Source: Sphingomonas sp. Root720
GTDB taxonomy: Bacteria > Pseudomonadota > Alphaproteobacteria > Sphingomonadales > Sphingomonadaceae
Reading direction: 5' to 3'
Assembly: GCF_001428605.1 (NCBI RefSeq)
Contig: NZ_LMID01000001.1
Location: 1,061,372 to 1,125,371, forward strand
DNA length: 64,000 nt
Shown here in pieces: positions 8,166 to 17,369 of this stretch. The position numbers and the translations under genes are program-made. Under the pieces are notes generated by a model that was given only the letters and a program-made list of their open reading frames with translations, was not told where the DNA came from and did no database searches. The number at the start of each line of letters is the position of its first letter. The first letter of the stretch is position 1.

Positions 8166-8208
8166 TTGCTTGAAATGCAAAAAATCAGCGATATTGCTAT
8201 GAGTGCAA
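8166..8208 (+). promoter_or_regulatory. Paired TTGC-N7-GCAA operators upstream of the TonB receptor
   Basis: Two 15-bp boxes, 8166-8180 (TTGCTTGAAATGCAA) and 8194-8208 (TTGCTATGAGTGCAA), are spaced exactly 28 bp start to start. The segment between them reproduces the layout upstream of the epimerase gene: GCTTGAAAT, then 13 bases, then GATATTGC, then seven bases, then GCAA. A TTGAAA at 8170-8175 could be the -35. The boxes end 43 bp before the receptor ATG, so bound protein would block RNA polymerase. The adjacent XRE-cupin protein is the likely ligand-controlled repressor (inference). Confidence 0.72.
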
Positions 8209-8251
8209 TTAAGCTGGTCGTGGAACCGGCCGGATACAAAGGGGAAATTGG

Positions 8252-10453
8252 ATGGACCGCTCATCTTTCGGTGCGTCGCGCTTATGGCTGATGGCCGGCA
8301 CGTCGCTGGCCATGATCGCCACGCCGCTTTGGGCGCAGGAGAGCGTCGATGCGACCGGTGGCTCGGCCGAGATCGTCGTGACCGCGCAGAGGCGGGCCGA
8401 GCGACTGATCGATACCCCGCAATCGGTGACCGCGCTTTCGGGCGACGAGCTGACCAAGCTCGGCGCCAAGCAGTTCGTCGATTTCGCCAACACCGTACCC
8501 GGCCTCCAATATGTCTCGCAGGGCGCGGGCACCTCGCAGATCAGCATGCGCGGCGTCACCAGCGGTGCCGACGTCTCCTCGACCGTCGGGATCTATGTCG
8601 ACGAAGTGCCCTATGGGTCGAGCTCGGCCTTCGCCAACGGCGCCCGCCGCGCGCTCGACGTCGGCCTGTTCGATCTCGACCGGGTCGAGGTGCTGCGCGG
8701 TCCGCAGGGCACGCTCTATGGCGCAAGCTCGATGGGCGGGGTGCTGAAATATGTCATGCGCAAGCCGTCGCTGACGCAGTTCGAGGGCAAGGCCCAGGCG
8801 GGCATCTCGTCGACCGGCCATGGCGGCACCAGCTATGACGGATCGGCCGTGGTCAATGTGCCGCTGGTGCTCGACAAGATCGCGGTGCGGGCGAGCGGCT
8901 TCTATTCGCGCGACGGCGGCTATTTCGACAATAGCGCGACGGGCGAGAAGAATGTCGATCGGGGCAAGGTCTATGGTGGTCGCGTAGAGGCGCTGCTGGC
9001 GCCGACCGAGGACCTGTCGATCCGCCTTACCGGCTTCGCCCAGAATATCCGTCGCGACGGCAATGCCTATGCGTCGATCAACCTGGACGGCACGCCGGTC
9101 GCCGGCTGGCTCGACCAGAGCCATCCGCTCGACGAACCCTTCCGGTCGAACTTCCGCCTCGCCAGCGCGACGATCGACTATGATTTCGGCGCGGCGACGC
9201 TGACGTCGGTGACCAGCTATCAGTCGAACAAGACCCATGCGAGCACCGACGGCTCGGCGGTCTATGCGCTCTATCTGCAAATCCTCGCCGGCGTTCCCGC
9301 GCAGGCGGTCGCGATCAACGAGCTCGCCCGGACGCGCAAGTTCACCCAGGAAATCCGCCTCGCCTCGCCGACCGGCGGAAAGCTCGAATGGCAGATCGGC
9401 GGTTTCTACACCCATGAGAAGAGCCTGCTTCGCCAGGTCGCCGACACCTTCGGCGCCGGACTGGTGCCGCTGCCGAACATCAACGCCGTCACCGCTGCGA
9501 TCGACAGCAGCTACGAGGAATATGCGGTCTTCGGCGATCTGACCTATCATCTGACCGACAAGTTCGACGTCACCGGGGGTATCCGATACGCCCGCAACAA
9601 GCAGAAGTTCACCCAGGATGCTTCGGGCATATTCGTGGTTTCGGCGCCGGGGTCCTCGTCGGACGAGAGCGTCACGACCTATCTCGCCAACGCCCGCTAC
9701 CGCTTCAGCAGGAATGTGACCGCCTATGCGCGCTTCGCGACCGGCTATCGCCCGGGCGGCCCCAATTTCCGGGTGATCGACCCGGCGACCGGCAACCCGT
9801 CGAATCCGACCTTCCGCTCGGATTCGCTCGACAGCTATGAGGCCGGGATCAAGGCGGAGACCGCCGACCGCAGCTTCGGCGTCGATCTGTCCGGCTATTA
9901 TATCGACTGGAAGGACATCCAGCTGCTGAGCCCGGTCGCCGGCGTGACCAACTTCGCCAACGGCCCCGGCGCCCATATCAAGGGTGCCGAGCTGACGCTG
10001 ACGGCGCGCCCGGACCGGGGCTTCGTCGCCACCGGGACCTTTGCCTATAATGATGGCAAGCTCACCGAGGCGGTGCCCTTGCTCGGCGCGCGCAAGGGCG
10101 AGCGTCTGCCCAACACGCCGCACGTCACCGCCAGCGTGAACGTCGACTATACCGTGTTCGACAGCCCGCTGAAGCCGACCGTCGGCGCAACGCTGCGTTT
10201 CGCTTCGGACAGCCGGGTCAGCTTCGACGCCAGTCCGAGCCTGCGCCAGTACCGGCTGCCGAGCTATGAGACGGTCGACCTGCGCGCCGGCCTCTCCTTC
10301 GGCCCGGTCGATGCCCAGGTCTACGTGCAGAATCTGTTCGACAGCCTCGGCCAGCTCGCCGGGCAGACCGTCTTGTCGCAGCTCGGCGGTCCGGCGCAGA
10401 TATTGATCCTGCGTCCCCGCACCATCGGCCTGCGCGTATCGACGCGCTTCTGA
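8252..10453 (+). CDS. TonB-dependent outer-membrane receptor
   Basis: A 733-aa receptor with a cleavable signal peptide (about residues 1-28, ending PLWAQE), a TonB-box-like segment (EIVVTAQRR) and the plug domain (about 45-165: DTPQSVTALSGDEL, VDEVPYGSS, DRVEVLRGPQGTLYG). A 22-strand barrel follows and ends in the terminal aromatic residue of outer-membrane proteins (RVSTRF). AAGGGG precedes the ATG by about seven bases. The gene follows its regulator and precedes a D-aminopeptidase-like hydrolase, so the cargo is probably a small peptide or D-amino-acid-containing compound rather than a siderophore (inference). No ECF sigma signalling domain is present between signal and plug. Confidence 0.95.
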   Translation: MDRSSFGASRLWLMAGTSLAMIATPLWAQESVDATGGSAEIVVTAQRRAERLIDTPQSVTALSGDELTKLGAKQFVDFANTVPGLQYVSQGAGTSQISMRGVTSGADVSSTVGIYVDEVPYGSSSAFANGARRALDVGLFDLDRVEVLRGPQGTLYGASSMGGVLKYVMRKPSLTQFEGKAQAGISSTGHGGTSYDGSAVVNVPLVLDKIAVRASGFYSRDGGYFDNSATGEKNVDRGKVYGGRVEALLAPTEDLSIRLTGFAQNIRRDGNAYASINLDGTPVAGWLDQSHPLDEPFRSNFRLASATIDYDFGAATLTSVTSYQSNKTHASTDGSAVYALYLQILAGVPAQAVAINELARTRKFTQEIRLASPTGGKLEWQIGGFYTHEKSLLRQVADTFGAGLVPLPNINAVTAAIDSSYEEYAVFGDLTYHLTDKFDVTGGIRYARNKQKFTQDASGIFVVSAPGSSSDESVTTYLANARYRFSRNVTAYARFATGYRPGGPNFRVIDPATGNPSNPTFRSDSLDSYEAGIKAETADRSFGVDLSGYYIDWKDIQLLSPVAGVTNFANGPGAHIKGAELTLTARPDRGFVATGTFAYNDGKLTEAVPLLGARKGERLPNTPHVTASVNVDYTVFDSPLKPTVGATLRFASDSRVSFDASPSLRQYRLPSYETVDLRAGLSFGPVDAQVYVQNLFDSLGQLAGQTVLSQLGGPAQILILRPRTIGLRVSTRF

Positions 10454-10509
10454 ACCGCACGGAAGCGCCGCGGGGATTTCCGGTCGCCGCAAACATGAGG
10501 AAGCAAGCC

Positions 10510-12084
10510 ATGGTCGCGAAGCTGGACGAGGCCGAGATCGACGCGATCTTCGCCGGGATCGACCAATGTCACCTGCCGGGCGCGGCGGTTGCCATCGCGA
10601 TCGGCGGCGTGCCCGTCTATCGCAAGGGCTTCGGCCTCGCGACCATGGAATTGCCGGTGCTGCTCGGGCCCGCGATGCGGATGCGGATAGGCTCGACCAC
10701 CAAGCATTTCACGGCGCTCGCCTTCCTCCTGCTGTGCGAGGAGGGGCGCGCCGGTCTCGACGATCCGATCGGCAGGTACCTGCCCGAGCTTCACGCCGTC
10801 AGCCGCAACGTCACCATCCGGCAGCTGATGGGACATACCGGCGGGCTGCGTGACGTCATGGCGCTGTCGATGACGATCAACGGCCCGCGCGCGCCCCTGA
10901 CCGACACGCAGCTCGTCGCCTGGTACGAGACGATCGACGATGTCGAATTCGAGCCCGGCACGAGCTGGCGCTACAATAATGGCGGCTATGTCCTGCTGAC
11001 CGCGGCAATCGAGCGCATCGCCGGCGAAAGCCTCGACGCGCTGCTTCGAAAGCGGATCTTCGAACCGCTGGGCATGTACGATACCTTGCTGCGTCGCTGG
11101 GACACGGATTTCGTGCCCAACAGCGCCACCCTGCACTTCCGGTCGCCCGATGGCCGCTTCTCGCGCGATGCCATGGGCATGGAGGTCAGCGGCGCGGGCG
11201 GCCTGGTCTCGACGATGGACGACATGCTGCGCTGGCTCCGCCACATGGACGCGCCGGTCGTCGGATCGGCGGACAGCTGGCGGCTGATGCGCAATCCCCA
11301 TCGCCTCGGCAACGGCACGTCGACAGGCTATGGCCTCGGTCTGATCATGGGCGACTATCGCGGCGTCGCGACGGTGTCGCATGGCGGCGGCGTCGTCGCG
11401 GGCAATTCGCAGATGATCAAGGTGCCGGCGGCCGGCCTGGACATCTCGATCGCCGTCAATCGCGCCGATGTCAGCGGCGCCGATCTCGCCAACCGGATCA
11501 TCGATGCTTGCGTCGACGGCCTCGCGCCGCGGCACGACCTGCCGTTCGACAAGCACAGCGCCGTCTTCGTCTCCCAGCGCGACGGCCGCGTCGTCGAACT
11601 GGCCGCGCACGGCGACATGCAGTTGCTCGCGATCGACAACGGCCCCCCGCTTCCGGTCACCGCCGACGAGGCGGGCGCGTTGCGCCTGCCCGAGATCATG
11701 TCCTTCATTCTCCAGTCGGCCGCACTCGATGGCGACGGGTTACGCTTCACCGACTTCGGCGACGAGGATCGGCTCGACCCGGTCGATGCGGACGCCGGTG
11801 CCGAAATCGACGACCGGCTCGGCGACTATGTCGCTCCCGCGGTCGATGCCCGTGCGAGGATCGCCCTCGTCGACGGCGAGGCCCGGTTGAGGATGACCGG
11901 GCCTCTCGGTGCGACCGATTATGTGCTGCAGCCGATCAACGCGGCGATCTGGAAAGCCGTCCCGACGGGCCCTTTCGCGATGTTTTCGGGGGTCCTGGTC
12001 TTCATGCGCGATGAAGACGTCTTCACCTTCGCTTGCGGGGGGACGAGACGGGTTCGCTTTACCAAGCTGAAGTGCGCCGCCTGA
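10510..12084 (+). CDS. Serine hydrolase, beta-lactamase/S12 family, D-aminopeptidase-like
   Basis: A 524-aa penicillin-recognising enzyme. ATG 10510 is chosen because AGGAAG ends six bases upstream; an ATG at 10495 exists. The S12 motifs are S62-T-T-K65 (SxxK), Y154-N-N (YxN) and H290-G-G-G. These positions and the total length almost coincide with D-aminopeptidase of Ochrobactrum anthropi (Ser62, Lys65, Tyr153, His287, about 520 aa), which has two extra beta-barrel domains after the catalytic domain, as the roughly 200 C-terminal residues here could form. No signal peptide, so it is cytosolic. It would release N-terminal D-residues from peptides. The beta-lactamase-like fold alone does not prove the substrate. 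Confidence 0.82.
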   Translation: MVAKLDEAEIDAIFAGIDQCHLPGAAVAIAIGGVPVYRKGFGLATMELPVLLGPAMRMRIGSTTKHFTALAFLLLCEEGRAGLDDPIGRYLPELHAVSRNVTIRQLMGHTGGLRDVMALSMTINGPRAPLTDTQLVAWYETIDDVEFEPGTSWRYNNGGYVLLTAAIERIAGESLDALLRKRIFEPLGMYDTLLRRWDTDFVPNSATLHFRSPDGRFSRDAMGMEVSGAGGLVSTMDDMLRWLRHMDAPVVGSADSWRLMRNPHRLGNGTSTGYGLGLIMGDYRGVATVSHGGGVVAGNSQMIKVPAAGLDISIAVNRADVSGADLANRIIDACVDGLAPRHDLPFDKHSAVFVSQRDGRVVELAAHGDMQLLAIDNGPPLPVTADEAGALRLPEIMSFILQSAALDGDGLRFTDFGDEDRLDPVDADAGAEIDDRLGDYVAPAVDARARIALVDGEARLRMTGPLGATDYVLQPINAAIWKAVPTGPFAMFSGVLVFMRDEDVFTFACGGTRRVRFTKLKCAA

Positions 12085-13710
12085 TCAGTCCGCCAGACAA
12101 TTCGCATATCGCTCGCGAAGGTCCTTCTTTGCGACCTTGCCGGTTGCCGTGAGCGGTATCGCATCGAAAATGATCCGATCGGGCATCCACCATTTGACGA
12201 CGATATCGGCCAGATGGCTCATGATCCTGTCCTCGGAGACTTTTTCTCCCGCATGGGTTTCCACGACGAGCACGGGCCGCTCTTCCCACTTGGGGTGAAA
12301 CGCGCCGATCACCGCGGCGATCTTCACGCCTGGACAAGCCATAGCCGCATTCTCGAGATCTATCGAACTGACCCATTCGCCACCGGACTTGATCACGTCC
12401 TTGCTACGATCGGTTATCCGCATGAAGCCATCCGCGTCGATCGTCGCGATGTCGCCCGTATCGAACCAGCCATCCTGGTCGACCGCGCTCGCCCCGCTTT
12501 TGAAATAGCGTTCGACCGTCCACGGACCCCGGACGTACAGGGCACCCGGGCTCTGGCCGTCATGAGGGAGTTCGCATCCCTCCTCGTCGACGATGCGCAA
12601 CTCGATGCCGAACTGAAGCCGGCCCTGCCTGGTCCAGATGATCTCATCGCGCTCGTCGGGGCCATGAGCTTCGATTGCGGGCGTAGCCGATGCCACCACG
12701 CCCAAAGGGCTGGTTTCGGTCATGCCCCACAATTGGCGAACCTCGACGCCATGGCTTCGGAACGCGTCTGCCATCGCGCGTGGCACGGCCGAGCCGCCGA
12801 TGACGATCCGATTGAGTCGGCCCGTGTCCTGCCGCGATTGCCGCAAATGCTCGAGATACATCGTCCAGATCGTTGGCACGCCTCCCGAAAAGGTCACGCC
12901 CTCGGCCTGGATCAGCTCCTGCAGGCTGGCACCATCCATCCGGTCGCCCGGCAAGACGATCTTGCAGCCATTGATCGCCGCGGCGAACGGCAGGCCCCAT
13001 GCGGTAGCGTGATACAGGGACTGGCACGGCATCACGCAATCGAAGGCCGAGAAACCCAGCGCGCCGGAAAGCCCCGCGGCATAGGCGTGCATTACGATCG
13101 AGCGATGGCTGTAAAGCACACCCTTCGGGTCGCCCGTCGTTCCCGACGTGTAGCAGAGAAATGCTCCGGACCGCTCCGTCAGCCACGGCCACTCGATGGC
13201 CTTCGGCTGAACCCGCAGCAGGGTTTCATAAGATCGAGCGGCGATCGCCGCGTCAGTGCGGCATCCGAGCAGGATGACCGTCTCTATGGCGGTCAGCCGC
13301 GGAAGCAGTCTTGCGACGAGATCGACGAAGCTTTCGTCGATCAGGAGGATGCGGCTACCGGCATGGTTGATCGTATAGGCGATATGCTCGTCGCTGAGCC
13401 GGGGATTGGCGGTGTGAAGAACGGCGCCTATCCCGGGAACCGCGTAGAACAGCTCGAGGTGACGATGAGTGTTCCATGCCAGCGAACTCACGAAGTCGCC
13501 GGGCGTGATGCCCAGCGATTGCAGCATGTTCGCCACCTGGGCAGCCCGATCGGCGAGCGTGCGATTGTCATAGCGGAAAATCGACCCATCGGCCTGACGC
13601 GAGACGATCTCGCGTTCGGGATGCGCGGTTGCGCTGTAACGGAGCAAGGCACTGATCTGCAGAGGATGATCCTGCATCAGACCTGGTGTCGGACTGTCGA
13701 TGATCTGCAT
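12085..13710 (-). CDS. Acyl-CoA synthetase (AMP-dependent, fatty-acid/aryl-acid CoA ligase type)
   Basis: A 541-aa adenylate-forming enzyme. ATG at 13710 has GGAGGAGG about five bases upstream. The P-loop-like motif [12 protein letters not shown] starts at residue 187. Further signatures are the WGMTE motif, the YFKS/GWFDTGD region (A8 aspartate) and the C-terminal [11 protein letters not shown] with the catalytic lysine. Overall it resembles medium/long-chain fatty-acyl-CoA ligases. It is the last gene of the minus-strand catabolic operon, so it probably activates the carboxylic acid released by the upstream ring-opening hydrolases to its CoA ester, feeding beta-oxidation. Substrate unknown. 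The hydrolase gene on the other strand ends immediately beside it. Confidence 0.93.
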   Translation of the reverse strand: MQIIDSPTPGLMQDHPLQISALLRYSATAHPEREIVSRQADGSIFRYDNRTLADRAAQVANMLQSLGITPGDFVSSLAWNTHRHLELFYAVPGIGAVLHTANPRLSDEHIAYTINHAGSRILLIDESFVDLVARLLPRLTAIETVILLGCRTDAAIAARSYETLLRVQPKAIEWPWLTERSGAFLCYTSGTTGDPKGVLYSHRSIVMHAYAAGLSGALGFSAFDCVMPCQSLYHATAWGLPFAAAINGCKIVLPGDRMDGASLQELIQAEGVTFSGGVPTIWTMYLEHLRQSRQDTGRLNRIVIGGSAVPRAMADAFRSHGVEVRQLWGMTETSPLGVVASATPAIEAHGPDERDEIIWTRQGRLQFGIELRIVDEEGCELPHDGQSPGALYVRGPWTVERYFKSGASAVDQDGWFDTGDIATIDADGFMRITDRSKDVIKSGGEWVSSIDLENAAMACPGVKIAAVIGAFHPKWEERPVLVVETHAGEKVSEDRIMSHLADIVVKWWMPDRIIFDAIPLTATGKVAKKDLRERYANCLAD

Positions 13711-13726
13711 TCTGGTCCTCCTCCGG

Positions 13727-14122
13727 TCACCCGGTCCTTCCAAAGCAGCGCGGGATGGCGTCGCGCAGCAAATCCCTCTCCCGCATACCGCAGGCGTGAG
13801 CGGGCCCGTTCACATGGGACAGCCAACCGCACAGGAAACCGTCCTCGGCGTCGCCGATCCGCGCCGATATGTGCGCGACGGCGCCCGCCGCCAGTCCATG
13901 CCGTTCGAGCACGGCCAGCGAGACGATGCCGGCGAGGTCCTTGCCCACCCCCGCATCGTTGAAGAACACGCCGCGTAAGGGGTAGCGCAACGCATAGTCG
14001 ACGACGCTGGCCCCGCCATGCGATCCGGAAACGACGACGGCATCGCGGTCGCATGCGCTCACCTCGGTGATCGAGCTGAGCAGGACGAGGTGAACACCGT
14101 GAAAATCGATCTCCTGACGCAT
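13727..14122 (-). CDS. Conserved hypothetical protein with SGSHGG motif
   Basis: A 131-aa soluble protein without signal or membrane segment. Conserved-looking blocks are DAVVVSGSHGGASVVDYAL (about residues 28-46), VFFNDAGVGKDLAGIVSL (about 52-69) and SARIGDAEDG with GWLSHVNGPA near the C-terminus. The glycine/histidine-rich first block and the NDAG segment look like an active or ligand-binding site, but I cannot name the family. It sits 12 bases after the fumarylacetoacetate-hydrolase-like gene and 16 bases before the CoA ligase, so it is part of the operon. A small accessory enzyme or substrate-binding protein of the pathway is the reasonable guess. Confidence 0.7.
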   Translation of the reverse strand: MRQEIDFHGVHLVLLSSITEVSACDRDAVVVSGSHGGASVVDYALRYPLRGVFFNDAGVGKDLAGIVSLAVLERHGLAAGAVAHISARIGDAEDGFLCGWLSHVNGPAHACGMRERDLLRDAIPRCFGRTG

Positions 14123-14134
14123 GTCAGAATGGTC

Positions 14135-15091
14135 TCACGACCGCCGTTCGGCCTGGCGCACGGTCGTCACCAACGAGCCGATCGCCTCGACATGCAGTTC
14201 CACCACGTCACCGGGCGAAAGGCGACGCTGCAGTTCGAAGCCGCAACCTGACAATACGGTGCCCGACGCGATGATCTCCCCGGCATGGAGTTGCCTGTCC
14301 CGGCTGAGCATGACGATCGCATCCTCGAACCTGTGATGCATCGAACCGGTACTGCCCTGCGACCAGCGCTCGCCATTCACCGAGGCGGTCATGGTCAGGG
14401 CATAGGGATCGGGAACCGCGTCGGCGGTAACGATGCATGGGCCGATCGGATTGCTGTTGTCGAAATCCTTGCCGGCACCGGGGCCGATCTGCCCCGCCAT
14501 CACCGCCAGCTGCACGTCGCGCGCAGACAGATCGTTGAAGATCGTGTAGCCGAAGATGTGCTCGCGGGCCTGCGCGGGGGATATGTTCCGGCCGTCCTTC
14601 CCGACCACGCAGGCCCATTCCAGCTCGAAATCCATCCAGTCGGTTTCACCGGGCCAGATGGCCTCCTGGCCGGTGCCGCACACCGCGGTCGTGTCGCAGT
14701 TATAATAGATGATCCGTTCGCTCACGATGGGCGCCAGATGATAGCTGCCCTCGACACCGGGCCCATCGGCTCCGGCCTTTTGCCGCAACATCATTTCGCC
14801 GACCGCCTGCAGATGCTCCAGGAAAAGCTGGCAGTCCCGCATCTTGACGGGTCGCGGCAACGGCGCCAGCAGCGCTACGTCGCACAGGCCCAGCACGGCC
14901 GTCTCGGGGGCCGCCTCGACGATCGCGCGGGCATGCCGCAAGGCCGGCTCCCCGGCCTCGATCAGCGCCTGCATCGATCCGAAATAGGCCGGCGCTTCGT
15001 CGGTCGCCGCCGCAAGGTCCACGACGCTATCGCCGTCGAGCAGCGCGCCGATGCTCTCGGTCCCGCCCCGTTCATAGGTTACCAGCCGCAT
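14135..15091 (-). CDS. Fumarylacetoacetate hydrolase family protein
   Basis: A 318-aa protein. The metal-binding acidic triplet of FAH-fold enzymes is visible (DFELEW, D154-E156-E158), with the GKDGRNIS and FGYTIFNDLSARDVQ blocks. The C-terminal half is the mixed beta-roll (GPCIVTADAVPDPYALTMT, GEIIASGTVLSGCG). FAH-family enzymes cleave C-C bonds in acylpyruvates or beta-diketones, or act as hydratases or decarboxylases of oxo-acids. The start has GGGAGAG just upstream. Genes on both sides are spaced by about 12-21 bases, consistent with one transcript. In this operon it would act after ring opening (inference). Confidence 0.92.
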   Translation of the reverse strand: MRLVTYERGGTESIGALLDGDSVVDLAAATDEAPAYFGSMQALIEAGEPALRHARAIVEAAPETAVLGLCDVALLAPLPRPVKMRDCQLFLEHLQAVGEMMLRQKAGADGPGVEGSYHLAPIVSERIIYYNCDTTAVCGTGQEAIWPGETDWMDFELEWACVVGKDGRNISPAQAREHIFGYTIFNDLSARDVQLAVMAGQIGPGAGKDFDNSNPIGPCIVTADAVPDPYALTMTASVNGERWSQGSTGSMHHRFEDAIVMLSRDRQLHAGEIIASGTVLSGCGFELQRRLSPGDVVELHVEAIGSLVTTVRQAERRS

Positions 15092-15112
15092 GCTCTCTCT
15101 CCCGAAAGCCGA

Positions 15113-15826
15113 TCAGTTGCCGAAGGCTTCCCGGAGGTGCCGGCCCATCGCCTGCCAGGATCGGTCGTCCGTGCGGCCATGGTAGAAGGCGCCGGTCATC
15201 CCCAGCGCGTCGACTGCGGGGCTGGTGAAGCTGTGCGCCGCCCCCGTGTAGGCGATCGTCTGGCAGTCGGCTTGGCAGATTGCCATCTCGTCGAGGAAGG
15301 CCACCAATTCGGCTTTGCCCACGAACGGGTCCTCCGCACCATGGCAGACCAGCAGCGAGGCCCCGATCCTCGCCTGGCCTGGGCGAACCGTCGCAAGATT
15401 ACCGTGGAAGCTGACCCCGGCCAGGTAGCCGGGATAGTTGGCGCGCGCGAGTTCCAGGGTGACGGCGCCGCCGAAACAGAAGCCGATTGCAGCCAGTCGA
15501 CCGTCGCAGCGGGGATGGCGAGCCAGCGCATCGAGCGCGGCACCCGCGCGGCAGACGATCCGTTCGGGTTCCGCAAGCCATGACTGCACCAGCGGCACGC
15601 CTTCCTCGATCGACTGCACCGACCGACCGTGGCCGTACATGTCCGCCGCGAGGCCGATATAGCCGAGCTCGGACGCGAGCCGCTCGGCGCGTCCGATCGT
15701 CTGCTCGCTCACCCCACTAAGGTCAGCGAAAACCGCGATTGCCGGGGCCTTGTTCTGCCCTGCGGGCAGCGCGATCCGGCCGTGGCACGACACGTCTCCA
15801 TCACGATAGTCGAATAGTTCGGTCAT
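15113..15826 (-). CDS. Dienelactone hydrolase family protein
   Basis: A 237-aa alpha/beta-hydrolase with the dienelactone hydrolase triad Cys117 (GFCFGG), Asp166 (HGAEDPF) and His198 (AAHSF). DLH enzymes hydrolyse lactones and small esters using a cysteine nucleophile. ATG 15826 is preferred over the preceding GTG 15829 because GGAGACT lies at normal spacing. Sitting between a Baeyer-Villiger-type monooxygenase and an FAH-like enzyme, it is the natural candidate to open the ester or lactone made by the monooxygenase. That pathway step is inferred from order and chemistry. Confidence 0.92.
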   Translation of the reverse strand: MTELFDYRDGDVSCHGRIALPAGQNKAPAIAVFADLSGVSEQTIGRAERLASELGYIGLAADMYGHGRSVQSIEEGVPLVQSWLAEPERIVCRAGAALDALARHPRCDGRLAAIGFCFGGAVTLELARANYPGYLAGVSFHGNLATVRPGQARIGASLLVCHGAEDPFVGKAELVAFLDEMAICQADCQTIAYTGAAHSFTSPAVDALGMTGAFYHGRTDDRSWQAMGRHLREAFGN

Positions 15827-15870
15827 CACAGTCTCCGGGCCGGCCTTGAGCGGGCGGCGATGCAGGCGGT

Positions 15871-17367
15871 TTAGGAAAACAGCTGGAAATCAGAAGCTTG
15901 AGGGCCCGCGTCCATCATCTCGACATAGGCGTCGGGGCTTCGGGTCCAGAACTGGAAGTGATTATTCTCATCCAGGAACCAGCTCTTGCAGCCGGACAGC
16001 CAGACGGTCCCCTGCGCGCCCGCCGCATTCTCTGCCTTGAACCGCTGCTCAGCCTCCGGCCGGGGCGCCAGGGCGCGTGCGCCGCTGTCCTCGAGCATCT
16101 TCAGCAGGCGGATGATATAGCCGGTCTGCAGCTCGGCGCCCGTAATGTAGGACTGATTGCCGAGCGCCGAGAACGGTCCGCCGATCGCGAAGAGATTTGG
16201 AAAACCTGCGAAGGAAACCGTCGCGAAGGACGAGATACCGTCCGCCCAGGCCTCGTCGAGCGTGATGCCGTCGATCCCGACCGGATTGATCGAGCGGAAA
16301 TATTCCTTCGTCTTGAACCCCGTGGCCAGGATGATTGCGTCGGCGCCATGGACCGTGCCGTCCGCGGTGCGGATGCCGTGGGGCTCGATCTGCTCGATCG
16401 GACTTGTGACGACATCGCAACGAGGCTGCTGGATGGCTTCATAGAAGCCTTCGGTCATCACGAGCCGCTTGCACATCATCGTGTAGTCGGGCGTCAGCTT
16501 CGCCCGCAGATCAGCGTCTTCGACCAGTGCCAGATTGTTGCGGCATTCCTCGAAATAGCGCCGGGTCATCTCGGGATCGCCGGCGGAAAGCGCGCCGAGG
16601 TCGCGCTGGCTCTCGGCGATGATGCGGTCATATATCTCGTAGAGCTGTCCGACGTCGCCTCGCAGGCGCCGCTTCTGCTCATCCGAATGCCGTTCCCGCG
16701 CGATGGGAAAGACCCATTGCGCCGTCCGCTGAAATATCGTCAGTCCACCGACCTGATCGACGATCGCGGGAACGATCTGCGCCGCCGTCGAGCCCGAGCC
16801 GATAAGAGCCACCCGTTTGCCGTGCAGATCCGCATCGTGTCGCCATTTGGCGCTATGCAGGACTTCGCCCTCGAATCGCTCGACCCCGGGCAGGCGGATT
16901 TCGTTGGCGACATGCAGGAAGCCGGTGCAAGCGATCACGGCATCGACGACGGTGCTGTCGCCGTCCGCCATGCCCAGATGCCATCCGTCGCCCCGATAGA
17001 CTGCCGAGACGACCTCCTTGCCGAACTTGATCCGCCAGCTGAGATCGAGCTGCCGGCAGGTATTCTCGAGATATTGCCGGATCTCCTCACCCGGCGCAAA
17101 AGATTGGCTCCACTCGGGATTCAGCGCGAACGTGAACGAATAGGCATAGGACGGGATGTCGCAGGCGACGCCCGGATAGACATTTTCGCGCCATGTCCCC
17201 CCGACCGACGAGGCCTTCTCGTAGATGGTGAAGTCGGAGATGCCGGCCTGCTCCAACGCATAGGCCATGGCGATGCCGCCGATGCCGGCGCCGATGATCG
17301 CGATCCGAAGATCTCCCCTGAGCTTCGCGGACCGGCCGCGTTCGATGACCTCTCGCACGGTGGCCAT
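15871..17367 (-). CDS. Flavin-containing monooxygenase, Baeyer-Villiger type
   Basis: A 498-aa FAD/NADPH enzyme. The first Rossmann motif is GAGIGG (26-31), followed by the type I BVMO hallmark GGTWRENVYPGVACDIPS (57-74). The fingerprint FxGxxxHxxxW is met by F165, G167, H171 and W175; the residue after W is Arg rather than the usual Pro/Asp. The NADPH motif GSGST is at 190-194. These enzymes insert oxygen next to a ketone to give an ester or lactone. The dienelactone hydrolase gene follows directly. Only two bases separate it from the cytochrome gene upstream. The Arg in the fingerprint leaves some doubt between BVMO and related hydroxylating FMOs. Confidence 0.92.
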   Translation of the reverse strand: MATVREVIERGRSAKLRGDLRIAIIGAGIGGIAMAYALEQAGISDFTIYEKASSVGGTWRENVYPGVACDIPSYAYSFTFALNPEWSQSFAPGEEIRQYLENTCRQLDLSWRIKFGKEVVSAVYRGDGWHLGMADGDSTVVDAVIACTGFLHVANEIRLPGVERFEGEVLHSAKWRHDADLHGKRVALIGSGSTAAQIVPAIVDQVGGLTIFQRTAQWVFPIARERHSDEQKRRLRGDVGQLYEIYDRIIAESQRDLGALSAGDPEMTRRYFEECRNNLALVEDADLRAKLTPDYTMMCKRLVMTEGFYEAIQQPRCDVVTSPIEQIEPHGIRTADGTVHGADAIILATGFKTKEYFRSINPVGIDGITLDEAWADGISSFATVSFAGFPNLFAIGGPFSALGNQSYITGAELQTGYIIRLLKMLEDSGARALAPRPEAEQRFKAENAAGAQGTVWLSGCKSWFLDENNHFQFWTRSPDAYVEMMDAGPQASDFQLFS

Positions 17368-17369
17368 CG

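Noticed and set aside
8282-10492. A 736-codon minus-strand frame antisense to the first TonB receptor
   Set aside because: Antisense shadow of a well-defined receptor; Arg/Gly/Asp-rich with no recognisable domain.
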